Below are positions 33,460 to 45,004 of a stretch of 64,000 bases of DNA, piece after piece (position 1 is the stretch's first letter; each line of letters begins with the position of its first letter). Location: NCBI GenBank assembly GCA_950097015.1, contig CATNEN010000029.1, forward strand, positions 6,033,501 through 6,097,500, read 5' to 3'. This DNA comes from Macrostomum hystrix (lineage: Eukaryota; Platyhelminthes; Macrostomidae). The translations under genes and the position numbers were made by a program. Below the pieces are notes generated by a model. It was not told the DNA's origin. It saw only the letters and a list, made by a program, of their open reading frames with translations, and made no database searches.

Positions 33460-34020
33460 CACTGATTTGTCTAATATAATCTGACAGATGTGGATAACAA
33501 TGTGACGATTAAACGATGTATTTATGTCTTGATTTTCAAACAGAGACTAGTCATTTTCCTTTTCTCATTTTTTTCTTTTTCTGTTTACATTTTTGCCTGC
33601 TGCTGGCGGGGCTTTTTGCTGTTCAAATTTGAGTTCTTCTGCTGTTTCATCTTGCTCTACTTTTTCTGTCTATCCTTTCTTATTTATCTAGAATTCACCG
33701 ATTGGTGTGAATGTTTATACTGCTCTTAAAAAATATGAACCATTATACGAGCGTAGATATTAATTTATAATAGTTTTTTTCATAAATAAATTGACAGTTT
33801 TGCAGAAGCGTGCGGTTCAACTTGTTTCATATTGAGGAATAGACAATGAGATAATGAACTTAGCCAATTTTCAGTCTATTTCAGTTTATCTTATCTATGT
33901 TGTACTTTTATCTAGCGAGTACGATTTCAAGTTACGTCATTTTCGCCCAGTATAATTATAATTTTAACTATATAAATCTGTGCCCTTGAGTCCTGGAGTA
34001 ATTGAGGGTGTGTAGGACTA
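33460..34020. other. Intergenic, nothing recognised
   Basis: A short T-rich open frame (33490-33729) encodes a hydrophobic string without family features; not called as a gene. Confidence 0.35.
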
Positions 34021-34024
34021 TCCT

Positions 34025-34222
34025 CTAGTCCATGGACTGAACAGCCGTACGCAGCCTTCAGATGCGCTGTGCAATTGGGTCAGGTGCGGTCAATATAGAT
34101 AGACCTGGTGTAATCAGAGCCGTTTTGCTCAAAAGTACAAATTTTCTGCTCCTAGGATTCCAACTCCGGACCTGTCGGTCAGATGTCTGACGCTCTAGCC
34201 ACTGAGCTGCAATCTCTAGCTA
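34025..34222 (-). mobile_element. SINE family 2 (tRNA-derived), copy A
   Basis: Minus strand: a tRNA-like head with GCAGCTCAGTGGCTAGAGCG (A-box region) and GGAGTTGGAATCC (B-box region). After a spacer comes a conserved core, GCGCATCTGAAGGCT then CGTACGGCTGTTCAGTCC. The same core occurs in the element at 55.9 kb. The anticodon arm does not fold properly, so this is not a functional tRNA. Confidence 0.7.
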
Positions 34223-34224
34223 CA

Positions 34225-35545
34225 AGCAACCTTAGAAGTACATGAAGCACAGCCACTGTTGCCTCAAATTAATCAAAAGATTTAGAAAGATCAAAACGTA
34301 GTTTTCATGATTATTCACAAAGGCATTTGAATTTAAATTTTTATTCATTTGCAAGTTGTTTTATAACGTATTGCACAGATTGTCTGTACACAACCTCAGA
34401 TTAGGCTACCGCGAGTAGCAACTGAGTAGACTGAGTTGACAAAGAGAGGAAACTGGTTTAGAACGACTCAAAGCGGTAGCTTAACAAACTAAGCGTAGAA
34501 TAGTAAGCATAGCAACTCAAGAAAAGTAAAACGTAGGAGTTTTTAGTGTCAAAGGGTTGAAGCTTTGAAGGCCTGGTTAAAAGTGTTAAAAGTACATCAT
34601 CGTACTTTGCTTGTTAACTTGTCATAAAATCACACAATATCGGTTCTGCTTTCTCATTGGCCAGCAGCTATTTTTATTTAACTCTGAGCCCATCTTATTG
34701 GCTAGCAGCTATACAAACTAAATACACTGCTCTCTGATTGGCCAGCAGCTATCTTGACTCTTATTGGCTGGAATAGTGACTCTAATTATGAAAACAATCA
34801 GGATTTCTAAAAAATGTCCAGGATTCAATGCAAATAAACGACTTCCTGACAAGGTAAGCAAGAGAAATTCAGTGAATTATCATTCACAGAAATTCACAGA
34901 ATTTCAATGACAGGAACATGTGAGTAGAGTACACCAAATACACAAAGTAGAAAATGAATGCCAGGTCTGGGGCTCCGGGATTAGCATAGGAAAATCAAGA
35001 GTAAATCGAGGCAAATTAATAAAATGGTGTGCCTTTGGTAACAGACAAGGCTGGCACTCGAGGTGAAATAAACTAGGAAAGTGATGAAGCAAAGGAAATA
35101 GTGTGCTAATTAGTTGTAGGCTCAGGTGCTAAGGAAACATGCCAGGTCTTACTATTGAATGCAGCCACGGCCAGGTCGTAGAGGATGCTCAATTCGGGCT
35201 CAAAGCTGAATGCAAAAAATAGGGTATTGAGGAGGCCTTGCTTAACAGTAGAAATATTAAGCTATTATTCCCCTGGGGAAAAACCAAGGGGCCATTTCAA
35301 ATTCCCACTGCCTACCGCACGACAGCTGCCAAACCGAGTGGCCGATTAAAGTGAAAGTCCACCAAATGTACCAACATTTTCCACCCTCTACGGTAAACTA
35401 ACTTTCAAAGCTGTCCGGCGACAGCATCGTCCAGATATTCAGCGATTCTTGTCGAAGACCCCTGGTGACAAGGACAACTGTACATAGCTCAGTATAAACC
35501 TCTGTGGCAAAGCCATATTAGTTCACTAATATCATAATTAACAAT
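34225..35545. other. Intergenic, with a cluster of inverted CCAAT boxes
   Basis: No gene recognised. It contains the regulatory-looking cluster annotated at 34656-34767. Confidence 0.4.
34656..34767. promoter_or_regulatory. Cluster of four ATTGG (inverted CCAAT) motifs
   Basis: ATTGG starts at 34656, 34697, 34737 and 34763; the first three are followed by C(C/T)AGCAGCTAT, so the cluster grew from a repeat of about 40 bases. NF-Y-bound promoters often carry CCAAT boxes at such spacing. No transcript start or gene is evident beside it, so function is a guess. Confidence 0.3.
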
Positions 35546-35569
35546 ATAATGGATTGTCAAATCGACGTC

Positions 35570-37355
35570 GATGGAAGATTGGATTCACTGAAGGACACTG
35601 ATGGAAGAGTGGATTCACTGAAGGACGCCGATGGAAGATTGGATTCACTGAAGGACACTGATGGAAGAGTGGATTCACTGAAGGACGCCGATGGAAGATT
35701 GGATTCACTGAAGGACACCGATGGAAGATTGGATTCACTGAAGGACATCGATGGAAGATTGGATTCACTGAAGGACACCGATGGAAGAGTGGATTCACTG
35801 AAGGACACCGATGGAAGAGTGGATTCACTGAAGGACACCGATGGAAGATTGGATTCACTGAAGGACACCGATGGAAGATTGGATTCACTGAAGGACGCCG
35901 ATGGAAGATTGGATTCACTGAAGGACACTGATGGAAGATTGGATTCACTGAAGGACACCGATGGAAGATTGGATTCACTGAAGGACGCCGATGAAAGAGT
36001 GGATTCACTGAAGGACGCCGATGGAAGAGTGGATTCACTGAAGGACGCCGATGGAAGAGTGGATTCACTGAAGGACACCGATGGAAGATTGGATTCACTG
36101 AAGGACACCGATGGAAGATTGGATTCACTGAAGGACACCGATGGAAGATTGGATTCACTGAAGGACGCCGATGGAAGAGTGGATTCACTGAAGGACACCG
36201 ATGGAAGATTGGATTCACTGAAGGACACCGATGGAAGATTGGATTCACTGAAGGACACCGATGGAAGATTGGATTCACTGAAGGACGCCGATGGAAGATT
36301 GGATTCACTGAAGGACACCGATGGAAGATTGGATTCACTGAAGGACGCCGATGAAAGAGTGGATTCACTGAAGGACGCCGATGGAAGAGTGGATTCACTG
36401 AAGGACACCGATGGAAGATTGGATTCACTGAAGGACGCCGATGGAAGAGTGGATTCACTGAAGGACACCGATGGAAGATTGGATTCACTGAAGGACGCCG
36501 ATGAAAGAGTGGATTCACTGAAGGACGCCGATGGAAGAGTGGATTCACTGAAGGACACCGATGGAAGATTGGATTCACTGAAGGACGCCGATGGAAGAGT
36601 GGATTCACTGAAGGACACCGATGGAAGATTGGATTCACTGAAGGACGCCGATGAAAGAGTGGATTCACTGAAGGACGCCGATGGAAGAGTGGATTCACTG
36701 AAGGACACCGATGGAAGATTGGATTCACTGAAGGACGCCGATGGAAGATTGGATTCACTGAAGGACACCGATGGAAGATTGGATTCACTGAAGGACGCCG
36801 ATGAAAGAGTGGATTCACTGAAGGACGCCGATGGAAGAGTGGATTCACTGAAGGACACCGATGGAAGATTGGATTCACTGAAGGACGCCGATGGAAGAGT
36901 GGATTCACTGAAGGACACCGATGGAAGATTGGATTCACTGAAGGACGCCGATGAAAGAGTGGATTCACTGAAGGACGCCGATGGAAGAGTGGATTCACTG
37001 AAGGACACCGATGGAAGATTGGATTCACTGAAGGACACCGATGGAAGATTGGATTCACTGAAGGACACCGATGGAAGATTGGATTCACTGAAGGACGCCG
37101 ATCGAAGAGTGGATTCACTGAAGGACACCGATGGAAGATTGGATTCACTGAAGGACGCCGATGAAAGAGTGGATTCACTGAAGGACGCCGATGGAAGAGT
37201 GGATTCACTGAAGGACACCGATGGAAGAGTGGATTCACTGAAGGACACCGATGGAAGATTGGATTCACTGAAGGACACCGATGGAAGATTGGATTCACTG
37301 AAGGACACCGATGGAAGAGTGGATTCACTGAAGGACACCGATGGAAGAGTGGATA
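35570..37355. repeat. Minisatellite, exact 30-bp period, about 60 units
   Basis: Units of GGATTCACTGAAGGAC plus (A/G)C(C/T)GATGGAAGA(T/G)T, exactly 30 bp with no indel over 1.8 kb. Blocks of 300 bases or so with the same order of variants recur (for example from 35990 and from 36340). It is open in one plus frame (repeat RLDSLKDTDG) and two minus frames for more than 600 codons each. I treat it as non-coding because three frames are equally open and the changes are not synonymous in any of them. It lies close to the 3' end of the Ig-protein gene. Confidence 0.95.
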
Positions 37356-37430
37356 GAAGAGACGCACACAACTGTTGCACTGTGGCTTCAAAAATCAGCC
37401 AGTGCAAGTGCTAGCACACAATGGAGGGTT

Positions 37431-39670
37431 TCAGACCGGGGTGCCAATCCAGTTGGTCTCCTTGTTGGACTTGTTCAACGGCTGGCTCGCCAATGACTCG
37501 TCCTCGTCGCTCGAGTCGCAGTAGCCGCCACCGCCAACGCTGGCGCCGCCGCGGCCCGTATCGCCGTAGAAGCGCATCCGATCATCGGGATTGTCTCTCA
37601 GTCGGCCGTAGGCGGTGCTGGAGCCGGCGTAAGCTGTCGTGTAGAGGTAGGCGAACACCACCGCGATGAGGGCGAAGCCGCAGATGACGCCGAACGTGAT
37701 TAAGAAGACGGAGATGCCGCGGTGATGCCGGCGCACCCAGTGCTTCACTTTGGCACGCACGCCAGGCCCACCCATCAGTGCCGGTCTGCTGGTGGCCCGA
37801 GCTGCAGAAATGGTCAGATTGTGCAGGTGAAACCCGATCGACTGCCGCAGCCGATGGTAGCGTCCTTGGATACGGTTGCCAGCCGAGCAGGTGTAGGCGT
37901 AGTAGCCCTCCTTGGCTCCGGGCTGCATGTACAGGGTGGAGCCGTTGACCACCAACTGGCCGACCCCCTGGATGCGGTTCCAACGGACTTCGGGCGCGGG
38001 GCGGCCCTGCGCCACACACTCGACACGGTCTCCGTGGAAATAATTCTCTCGGTAGGGTCGTAGCTCAATGTGCCTCACCTGGAAAAATTTGCGACATTCC
38101 TAATAGCTTGCGTGGATCCAAGGTATAAAAATATAATAGTTATTGCAGTAGGGCTACACACAGATACTGTACACAGGCACACGCTCACACAGGTGTGTAC
38201 ATCTGCCCTGAATTTATCATTCGTCGGGCAGTGTACACTTTCAATGTGGCTTTGAGGTTGGCCCTCAGTGGCGTAAATTGCACAACAACCCCCAACCCCC
38301 AAAGCCTTCTCTCCACGGCTGCGCCCCAATTTAATGTGACCTCGCCGTGGAATCGAGCTCAGGGACCTTGGCACGAGAGGCAAACACGTTAACCGCTCTG
38401 CCACCGACCAGGTAGAAAGTAAAAAAGTTCTACCTAGAAACAGGTAGAGACTGGAACTTTATCGACTCCATTATAAATATGCCCGAAGGCTGCATCACTC
38501 GCTGGTAATACAGATGACGCCTCTTAGTTAGAGGCAGTAAAATCAAACCGCAATGATGCTATTTTACGCTACTTAAGCGCATTCTCACCGAGTACAGCAC
38601 CCTAATTGGATCTGATCTGACGGCGAAGGTGACATTCAGGTGAGCGAACATAGGATGCGGTTTCAAATGGCAGCCGTATGCAGCTCCGTGACTGGCCAGA
38701 CCAACCCTGACAGTGTAGGTCACACTGCTGTACACCGTCAGCATGGTAGAGCCCGCCGCTGCCGGACCCGTCCACGTCCTGACGACACCTTTCAGCTGAG
38801 CTCGCTGGCCGATGTCCAGCAGTGTCAAACTACCCGGCGGCTTGCCAACATTCGCGTGGCAGCGGATCTGTGGAGATACAAGGGAGTTGCAAACTAATTA
38901 GTGGATTCGACAGATTAATCAGATTAAAAAACTACTTTCTGAGTAGTTTTTGATAATAATGTTGGATCTCGAGGTTATGGGTTAAGGGTTGGGCAGAACT
39001 GCCTCTCGCTGGCTGCGAGTGACGTTTGACGACAGTCAGATCTGCCAGTGCCCACAGCCTTCCTGCAAGTATTAGCATGATCAGGGGAACAGCAAATTGG
39101 CATGTTTCAAAATAGTTGTCTCACCGTGACAAACTGACCCTCCACCAGATCAATGGGATTCGTCTTTTTTGGTAGATTCGACGGCAATGACTGTCTTTTG
39201 TCTACAATGAGCTGCGGCTCAGAGGGTGCCATCGCCGTCAGCAGCTGGATCCGGGAACCAGGAGATGCTCCGTCCAGGGTAATCGCCAGACAAGCGTAGC
39301 TGCCCTCATCAGCCGAGGTCATGTTGAAGATCAGCTCTGCCGTCTTAGCCGAGAATTTAGCGTCCCGTCGCGAACTCCAGGGTGGACGTAATGTGCCCCG
39401 TGCGCTGTTGGCCGTCGCGAAGACTTCGGAGTCAGTTCCGCCGGTCAGCGGTCGGCGCAGGAGTCGTACTAGGACGACATCGGCCGGGCGCAGCAGGTGA
39501 CAGGCGATGGTGACTCGCTGGCCTAGCTGGGCCACCCCGCCGTTGGTTGCCCGGGTTTGCACGACCGGCGCTGCAGGCGGAGTTTTCGCTGCGGACAGTG
39601 CAGCCGCCACCGAAATTAACGACAGAAGCAGCGGCACAAGCTGCGTTAGTCCACCTATCACGATCATCAT
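37431..39670 (-). CDS. Single-pass membrane protein with three Ig-like domains
   Basis: Exons 39670-39125, 38867-38589 and 38078-37431, all phase 0, give 490 codons plus stop. Exon 1 holds a signal peptide ([16 protein letters not shown]) and a V-type Ig domain (VTIACHLL, then [10 protein letters not shown]). Exon 2 holds a second Ig-like fold with cysteines in IRCHANVG and AAYGCHLKP. Exon 3 starts with a third Ig domain ([15 protein letters not shown], then [10 protein letters not shown]), a basic stretch [10 protein letters not shown], a transmembrane helix ([20 protein letters not shown]) and a cytoplasmic tail of about 75 residues with a Gly run and an acidic SSDEDES motif. N-linked sites such as NMTS and NGST are present. 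Such proteins act in cell adhesion or as receptors at the cell surface; no closer orthologue is recognised. Introns hold a SINE fragment and a larger SINE copy. Confidence 0.85.
38155..38410 (-). mobile_element. SINE family 1, nearly full copy
   Basis: Minus-strand copy in intron 2 of the Ig gene, so in the same orientation as that gene. It has the head GGTCGGTGGCAGAGCGG, the B box GAGCTCGATTCC and the body to the GTATCTGTGTG segment; the last third is missing. Confidence 0.82.
38988..39072 (+). mobile_element. SINE family 1, 3' fragment
   Basis: Short match to the 3' part of the family (GGGCAGAACTGCCTCTCGCT, then GGCTGCGAGTG and CCCACAGCC) in intron 1 of the Ig gene. Diverged and without a head. 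Confidence 0.5.
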
Positions 39671-40440
39671 TTTATTAGAATTATCGCAGAAAGCAAGGAA
39701 CCTCTTTAAACGAGCAGAATGCGCCCAGTTCCTGTGGGATCTCGTTCGACCTGACTTTTGTTCTGAGTCAGCCTGGACCTTCGCACCTCCCCAGTGAGTT
39801 TACAGTGACTGCTGCTCGCACTCTGTACGCAACTGCTAACAATGCGTTTTTTAAAGCGAAAGAATGCGGAGAGACTCCAAATACACCGCATGGCCCAAGT
39901 TTTTTAGCTCTGCATTGCAAGTGTACACTTCGCGGCTGTGTAAATTTCCCCTTGCATGCATGTGATCAGCAACCCAACCTCCTTCAACGGATGGCCTATC
40001 GAGTTCACTTTGCCGATCAGTTCTCGAGGCTTGTATGAGTTCTATAGCTTCATTCCCAACAAGCTAGGAAAAGAGCTTTTCTGCGAGAGCGGCAAGTTTT
40101 TGGCTAAAGCTCTAAGTGGCGCCTCATTACAATCGCGTTGTCGAGACACAATGCCAGAACGGCGCAACAGTTGGCTCATGACTATTGATTTTGTAAGCTC
40201 TTGGGCGCAAGACGGAAAAGACAGGAGTCAAGAGTGAGACCGACCAGGCACACGCGTGCAGTTTTGAGTTATGGACACTCGCACGTTGTTTCGCTTCCCA
40301 TTTTAGCTCTGGATATTAGACATTTTCACAATAACTTTGCATTGAGGAAGAAATGACAGACGCGTTAAAATTTAAACCTGGGTTTTCGTTTAAACGAAAT
40401 AGATCATATAACTAAATTATCAGATGAATCAAAGTCAATA
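39671..40440. other. Upstream region of the Ig gene
   Basis: No gene recognised; should contain the promoter of the minus-strand Ig gene. Confidence 0.35.
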
Positions 40441-40449
40441 TTTTGCTTA

Positions 40450-40673
40450 AGGGGTTTTTCAACGACACAATCATTTTGCCCTTGGCCGGCACAATCAGGG
40501 TTCCGTTCGCATCGACGGAATGCTATCGAGATCGAAGCGACCTTCACAGGTACTCATAACTGCTCCGTAGGCAGCCGCCTCATCCGGTTTTTCGGACTTC
40601 TTGAGCTGCCGGCCGCCCATGAACTCCTGCAGCAGCTTCTGAACTTTCAGATCTACCTACCAGGACAACGACA
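40450..40673 (-). pseudogene. Decayed HSP70 fragment
   Basis: Minus-strand pieces in family order: VVLVGRS, then in another frame KVQKLLQEFMGGRQLKKSEK and PDEAAAYGAV. These match the end of the HSP70 ATPase domain. GRFDLDSIP (compare GKFELTGIP) and, in a third register, DANGTLIV match the substrate-binding domain. At least two internal segments are missing (roughly 75 residues between AYGAV and GRFDL, and the stretch before DANG), and the frame shifts at least twice. It therefore cannot encode a chaperone. It abuts the C-rich array on its right. Confidence 0.8.
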
Positions 40674-40689
40674 CCGAAGCACTAACCCC

Positions 40690-41470
40690 GAACCCGACCC
40701 GGACCCTACCCAAACACCCTACCCGAACCCTACCCGAACCCTACCCGAACCCTACCCGAACGCCCTACCCGAACCCTACCCGAACGCCCTACCCGAACCA
40801 TACCCGAACGCCCTACCCAAACCCTACCCGAACCCAACCCGAACATGACCCTACCCGAACCCGACCTGAACACCCTACCGGAACCCGACCTGAAAACCCT
40901 ACCCGAACAACCTACCCGAACACCCTACCCGAACCCTACCCGAACGCCCTACCCGAACCCAACCAGAACCAGACCCGAACATGACCCGAACACCCTACCC
41001 GAACCCGACCTGAACACCCTACCCGAACAACCAACCCGAACACCCTACCCGAACCCTACCCGAACCCGACTCGAACACCCTTCCTGAACACCCGACCCGA
41101 ACCCTACCCGAACCCGACACGAACACCCTACCCGATCCCGACCTGAACACCCTACCCGAACCCGACCTGAAAACCCTACCCGAACAACCTACCCGAACGC
41201 CCTACCCGAACCCAACCAGAACCAGACCCGAACCCGACCCGAACACCCTACAAGAACCATACCCGAACATGACCCGAACACCCTACCCGAACCCGACCTG
41301 AACACCCTACCCGAACAACCAACCCGAACCCGACTCGAACACCCTTCCTGAACACCCGACCCGAACCCTACCCGAACACCCTAACCGAACCCCAACCGAT
41401 CCCGACCCGAACACCCTAGTCGGGTTCGGGTTTCGTAACAGCGAACACACTACCCGAACCCTACCCGAAC
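40690..41470. repeat. C-rich minisatellite, CCCTACCCGAAC-based
   Basis: Irregular array of CCCTACCCGAACC, GCCCTACCCGAAC, ACCCGACCTGAACA and similar units, with larger blocks (ACAACCTACCCGAACACC) repeated. The plus strand is nearly G-poor throughout, a strong strand asymmetry. It is not the telomeric repeat. Confidence 0.92.
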
Positions 41471-41474
41471 ACCC

Positions 41475-42183
41475 TACTTCTCTCCAATTCACTCTACTTC
41501 TCTCCAATTCACTCTACTTCTCTCCAATTCACTCTACTTCACTCCAATTCAATCTACTTCTCTCCAATTCAATCTACTTCTCTCCAATTCACTCTACTTC
41601 TCTCCAATTCAATCTACTTCTCTCCAATTCACTCTACTTCTCTCCAATTCACTCTACTTCTCTCCAATTCAATTTACTTCTCTCCAATTCACTCTACTTC
41701 TCTCCAATTCACTCTACTTCTCTCCAATTCAATCTACTTCTCTCCAATTCAATCTACTTCTCTCCAATTCAATCTACTTCTCTCCAATTCACTCTACTTC
41801 TCTCCAATTCAATCTACTTCTCTCCAATTCAATCTACTTCTCTCCAATTCACTCTACTTCTCTCCAATTCACTCTACTTCTCTCCAATTCACTCTACTTC
41901 TCTCCAATTCAATCTACTTCTCTCCAATTCACTCTACTTCTCTCCAATTCACTCTACTTCTCTCCAATTCAATCTACTTCTCTCCAATTCACTCTACTTC
42001 TCTCCAATTCACTCTACTTCTCTCCAATTCAATCTACTTCTCTCCAATTCACTCTACTTCTCTCCAATTCACTCTACTTCTCTCCAATTCACTCTACTTC
42101 TCTCCAATTCACTCTACTTCTCTCCAATTCACTCTACTTCTCTCCAATTCAATCTACTTCTCTCCAATTCAATCTACTTCTAT
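41475..42183. repeat. Minisatellite, 20-bp unit
   Basis: About 35 copies of CTACTTCTCTCCAATTCA(C/A)T, exactly 20 bp; the only common variant is C/A at one position. It is continuous with the C-rich array on its left. Confidence 0.97.
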
Positions 42184-42677
42184 CTCATTGATCATGATGA
42201 ACTTCCACAACCCCCGATTTGTAGTCTATGCATTTATCTTCTATGGTAAAAAGCCGACTTACAATACAATTATTACCCCTCCTTTGCGGACAGAAATGGG
42301 GATCGTTCCGAGGGCACCGTTAGGTGTAACAATATACAATTGCCGATATGTTTCGAAAAACATTTTCAACCTTTCGGTGAGAAACGTTTGCTTTCTACAA
42401 GCCGCCGATTGCTACGATACGTTTGCAAAAAAAACAATTAAAATAATAGAATACGAGAGAAGAGATATGGGATGTAGTGGCGACATTGTGATATGCTTTG
42501 ACCGACGGAACAAAAGGTGATGGAAATGACAAATTGTTAAAATACACAATGTGATGCAGCTATATTGGGACTATCAGGAATTAACATAAAATGCATAATT
42601 ACTCATAATACGGCTGAAACGTAGTGTATTTTAACAACTGCTGACTATATATTCTACATGGTCCCGATTTAGACAGT

Positions 42678-42796
42678 GGCAACGGCCATACCACGTTGAA
42701 AACACCGGTTCTCGTCCGATCACCGAAGTTAAGCAACGTTGGGTTCGGTTAGTACTTGGATGGGTGACCGCCTGGGAATACCAAATGCTGTTGTCC
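42678..42796 (+). rRNA. 5S ribosomal RNA
   Basis: About 119 nt with all 5S landmarks: GGCAACGGCCATACCACGTT at the 5' end and GTTGTC at the 3' end (they pair as helix I), and the loop sequence CCGATCACCGAAGTTAAGCA. The Pol III internal control region includes TACTTGGATGGGTGACCGCC then TGGGAATACC. A run of five T (42797-42801) is the Pol III terminator. The 5S RNA is a component of the large ribosomal subunit. It differs from common metazoan sequences near the 3' side (CCAAATGCTG for CCGGGTGCTG), so it could be a variant or a solitary dispersed copy. Confidence 0.95.
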
Positions 42797-42801
42797 TTTT
42801 T
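42797..42801 (+). terminator. Pol III T-run terminator of the 5S gene
   Basis: TTTTT directly after the helix I 3' strand of the 5S rRNA. Confidence 0.8.
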
Positions 42802-43049
42802 GCTTTGAGTTGTTGTTTCCATCACTTTTTCTGTCGGCCGAAGCCTGCCACTAAATTTATATGTGGACTACACAAGTAAAAAGTTAGCATTCTAATTTTT
42901 TACTTGTCCTTTGGTTACGTATCTTCTAGAAGAGCAGAACCGTCGCACCGAAAGGTTAAAAAAGTTTTTTTTCGAAACATATCGGTGTCTAAGGTTTCTG
43001 AGTACAAATCGAACGAAATCGTTCCCATTGATTTCCAACACATAATCTC

Positions 43050-44070
43050 TCTCAGACTATGACTTAAAACTAAATGCACCAGTTAAACTCATAAGAATTT
43101 TATCGCGAGAACTTGAACTAGGATCTTGCTGCAAAGTTATTTTAGAGAATTTGCAGATTTTTCTTTGCATTTGCTTTGATTTCTACTTACAGCAAATGTA
43201 TTTAGAGGTAAATTCGTTTAGTTCTATTTCGGCCGATGGAAATAAAAAATGCTAAGCGTAGGCAACTGCTCACGAAAGACTGGATTAGAAAGCAATTAAA
43301 AAATAGGCCAGATAAGGTACAATAGATAATTCGAAGTCTTTTTAGAGGTTGTGTCGCTAATCCAGTATATTACCAACCTTAACGTTTACATTACCAATAT
43401 TTAATAGTGTACAGTACGAGCCAGAACAGCAAAAAACGGGAAAATGTTTAGGCCTGAACTGCTAGGGAATAAAATCAACCGAAATTAGCTAATAATAAAT
43501 ATGTCGTGACTACTCACATGCAAGTAGTATGATAAAATGAATCAATGCAAACTGGATAGTTTTTCAATCTAGGATACTTTGGCTTAAAATATATAAAAAG
43601 AAAAACAAGCGACTGATAGCAAAAAATATTTAGGACGTTTCGGAACAGAAAAAATACTAACTTGTCCGGTTAGATAAGCGCAAGTAATAGAAAAAAACAA
43701 TAGGTCGCGACACTATTAAAAAATCGAAAAAGTACTATACTAGACGCTGACCTTTCTCGGAATTAAGTAGTTTACAAGTAGTGGAAAACAAAAAGTTCTA
43801 GAAGATCAATCATAGTAACTGTAATACTATGAGTGGTGAATAAATTTCAAATTTTTAATTACGAAAAAAGCCCCCCGCAGAAGGCCTAATTTGTGTCTTT
43901 TTCTGAGCAAATCTAAGCGGAAGCCACGAAAATGCAGCCTGAATAAACTCAACAATTTGATTTTAGGCGCGAAAAGAATTCACTTTGGAATAAACAGCAC
44001 GATGCACCGAGCTTTAACTCCCGATAAATGTGACACAACAATGCAGTGCATTCTCGAACTGCCGCACTGA
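43050..44070. other. AT-rich intergenic region
   Basis: No supported feature. Confidence 0.4.
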
Positions 44071-44074
44071 AGGG

Positions 44075-45000
44075 GACGATCTGGAGAATGGGACAAGGGG
44101 ACGATCTGGAGAATGGGACAAGGGGACGATCTGGAGAATGGGACAAGGGGACGATCTGGAAAATGGGACAAGGGGACGATCTGGAGAATGGGACAAGGGG
44201 ACGATCTGGAGAATGGGACAAGGGGACGATCTGGAGAATGGGACAAGGGGACGATCTGGAGAATGAGACAAGGGGACGATCTGGAGAATGAGACAAGGGG
44301 ACGATCTGGAGAATGGGACAAGGGGACGATCTGGAGAATGGGACAAGGAGACGATCTAGAGAATGGGACAAGGGGACGATCTAGAGAATGGGACAAGGGG
44401 ACGATCTAGAGAATGGGACAAGGGGACGATCTAGAGAATGGGACAAGGGGACGATCTAGAGAATGGGACAAGGGGACGATCTAGAGAATGCGACAAGGGG
44501 ACGATCTAGAGAATGGGACAAGGGGACGATCTAGAGAATTGGACAAGGGGACGATCTAGAGAATGGGACAAGGGGACGATCTAGAGAATGGGACAAGGGG
44601 GCGATCTAGAGAATGGGACAAGGGGACGATCTGGAGAATGAGACAAGGGGACGATCTAGAGAATGGGACAAGGGGACGATCTGGAGAATGGGACAAGGGG
44701 ACGATCTAGAGAATGGGACAAGGGGACGATCTAGAGAATGCGACAAGGGGACGATCTAGAGAATGGGACAAGGGGACGATCTAGACAATGGGACAAGGGG
44801 ACGATCTGGAGAATGGGACAAGGGGACGATCTGGAGAATGAGACAAGGGGACGATCTAGAGAATGGGACAAGGGGACGATCTAGAGAATGGGACAAGGGG
44901 ACGATCTGGAGAATGGGACAAGGGGACGATCTGGAGAATGGGACAAGGGGACGATCTGGAGAATGGGACAAGGGGACGATCTGAAGAATGGGACAAGGTT
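44075..45000. repeat. Minisatellite, 25-bp unit
   Basis: About 37 copies of ACGATCTGGAGAATGGGACA plus AGGGG (25 bp); the main variant is CTAGAGAATG in the middle and right part. The period is not a multiple of three, so each frame cycles. Confidence 0.96.
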
Positions 45001-45004
45001 ACGA

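Larger units (their letters stand above)
42343..42985. repeat. Imperfect palindrome enclosing the 5S rRNA gene
   Basis: CCGATATGTTTCGAAAAAC...CTTTCGGTG at 42343-42379 is inverted at 42946-42985 (CACCGAAAGG...TTTCGAAACATATCGG). Further in, TTGACCGACGGAACAAAAGG (from 42498) with TGATGGAAA is inverted at 42804-42844 (TTTCCATCACTTTTTCTGTC). All pairs share a centre near 42667, just before the 5S gene. The arms are diverged between these blocks, and weaker similarity extends outward to about 42294 and 43040. Confidence 0.7.

Noticed and set aside
34140-34220. tRNA gene (minus strand)
   Set aside because: A- and B-box-like segments are present, but the anticodon arm has no proper seven-base loop and the sequence continues into a SINE core.
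40560-40670. Functional HSP70 exon
   Set aside because: Frame changes and missing internal segments exclude a working chaperone, so it is listed as a pseudogene fragment.
40690-41470. Interstitial telomeric repeat
   Set aside because: Units contain CCCTACCC, but the repeat is CCCTACCCGAAC-like and irregular, not (CCCTAA)n.
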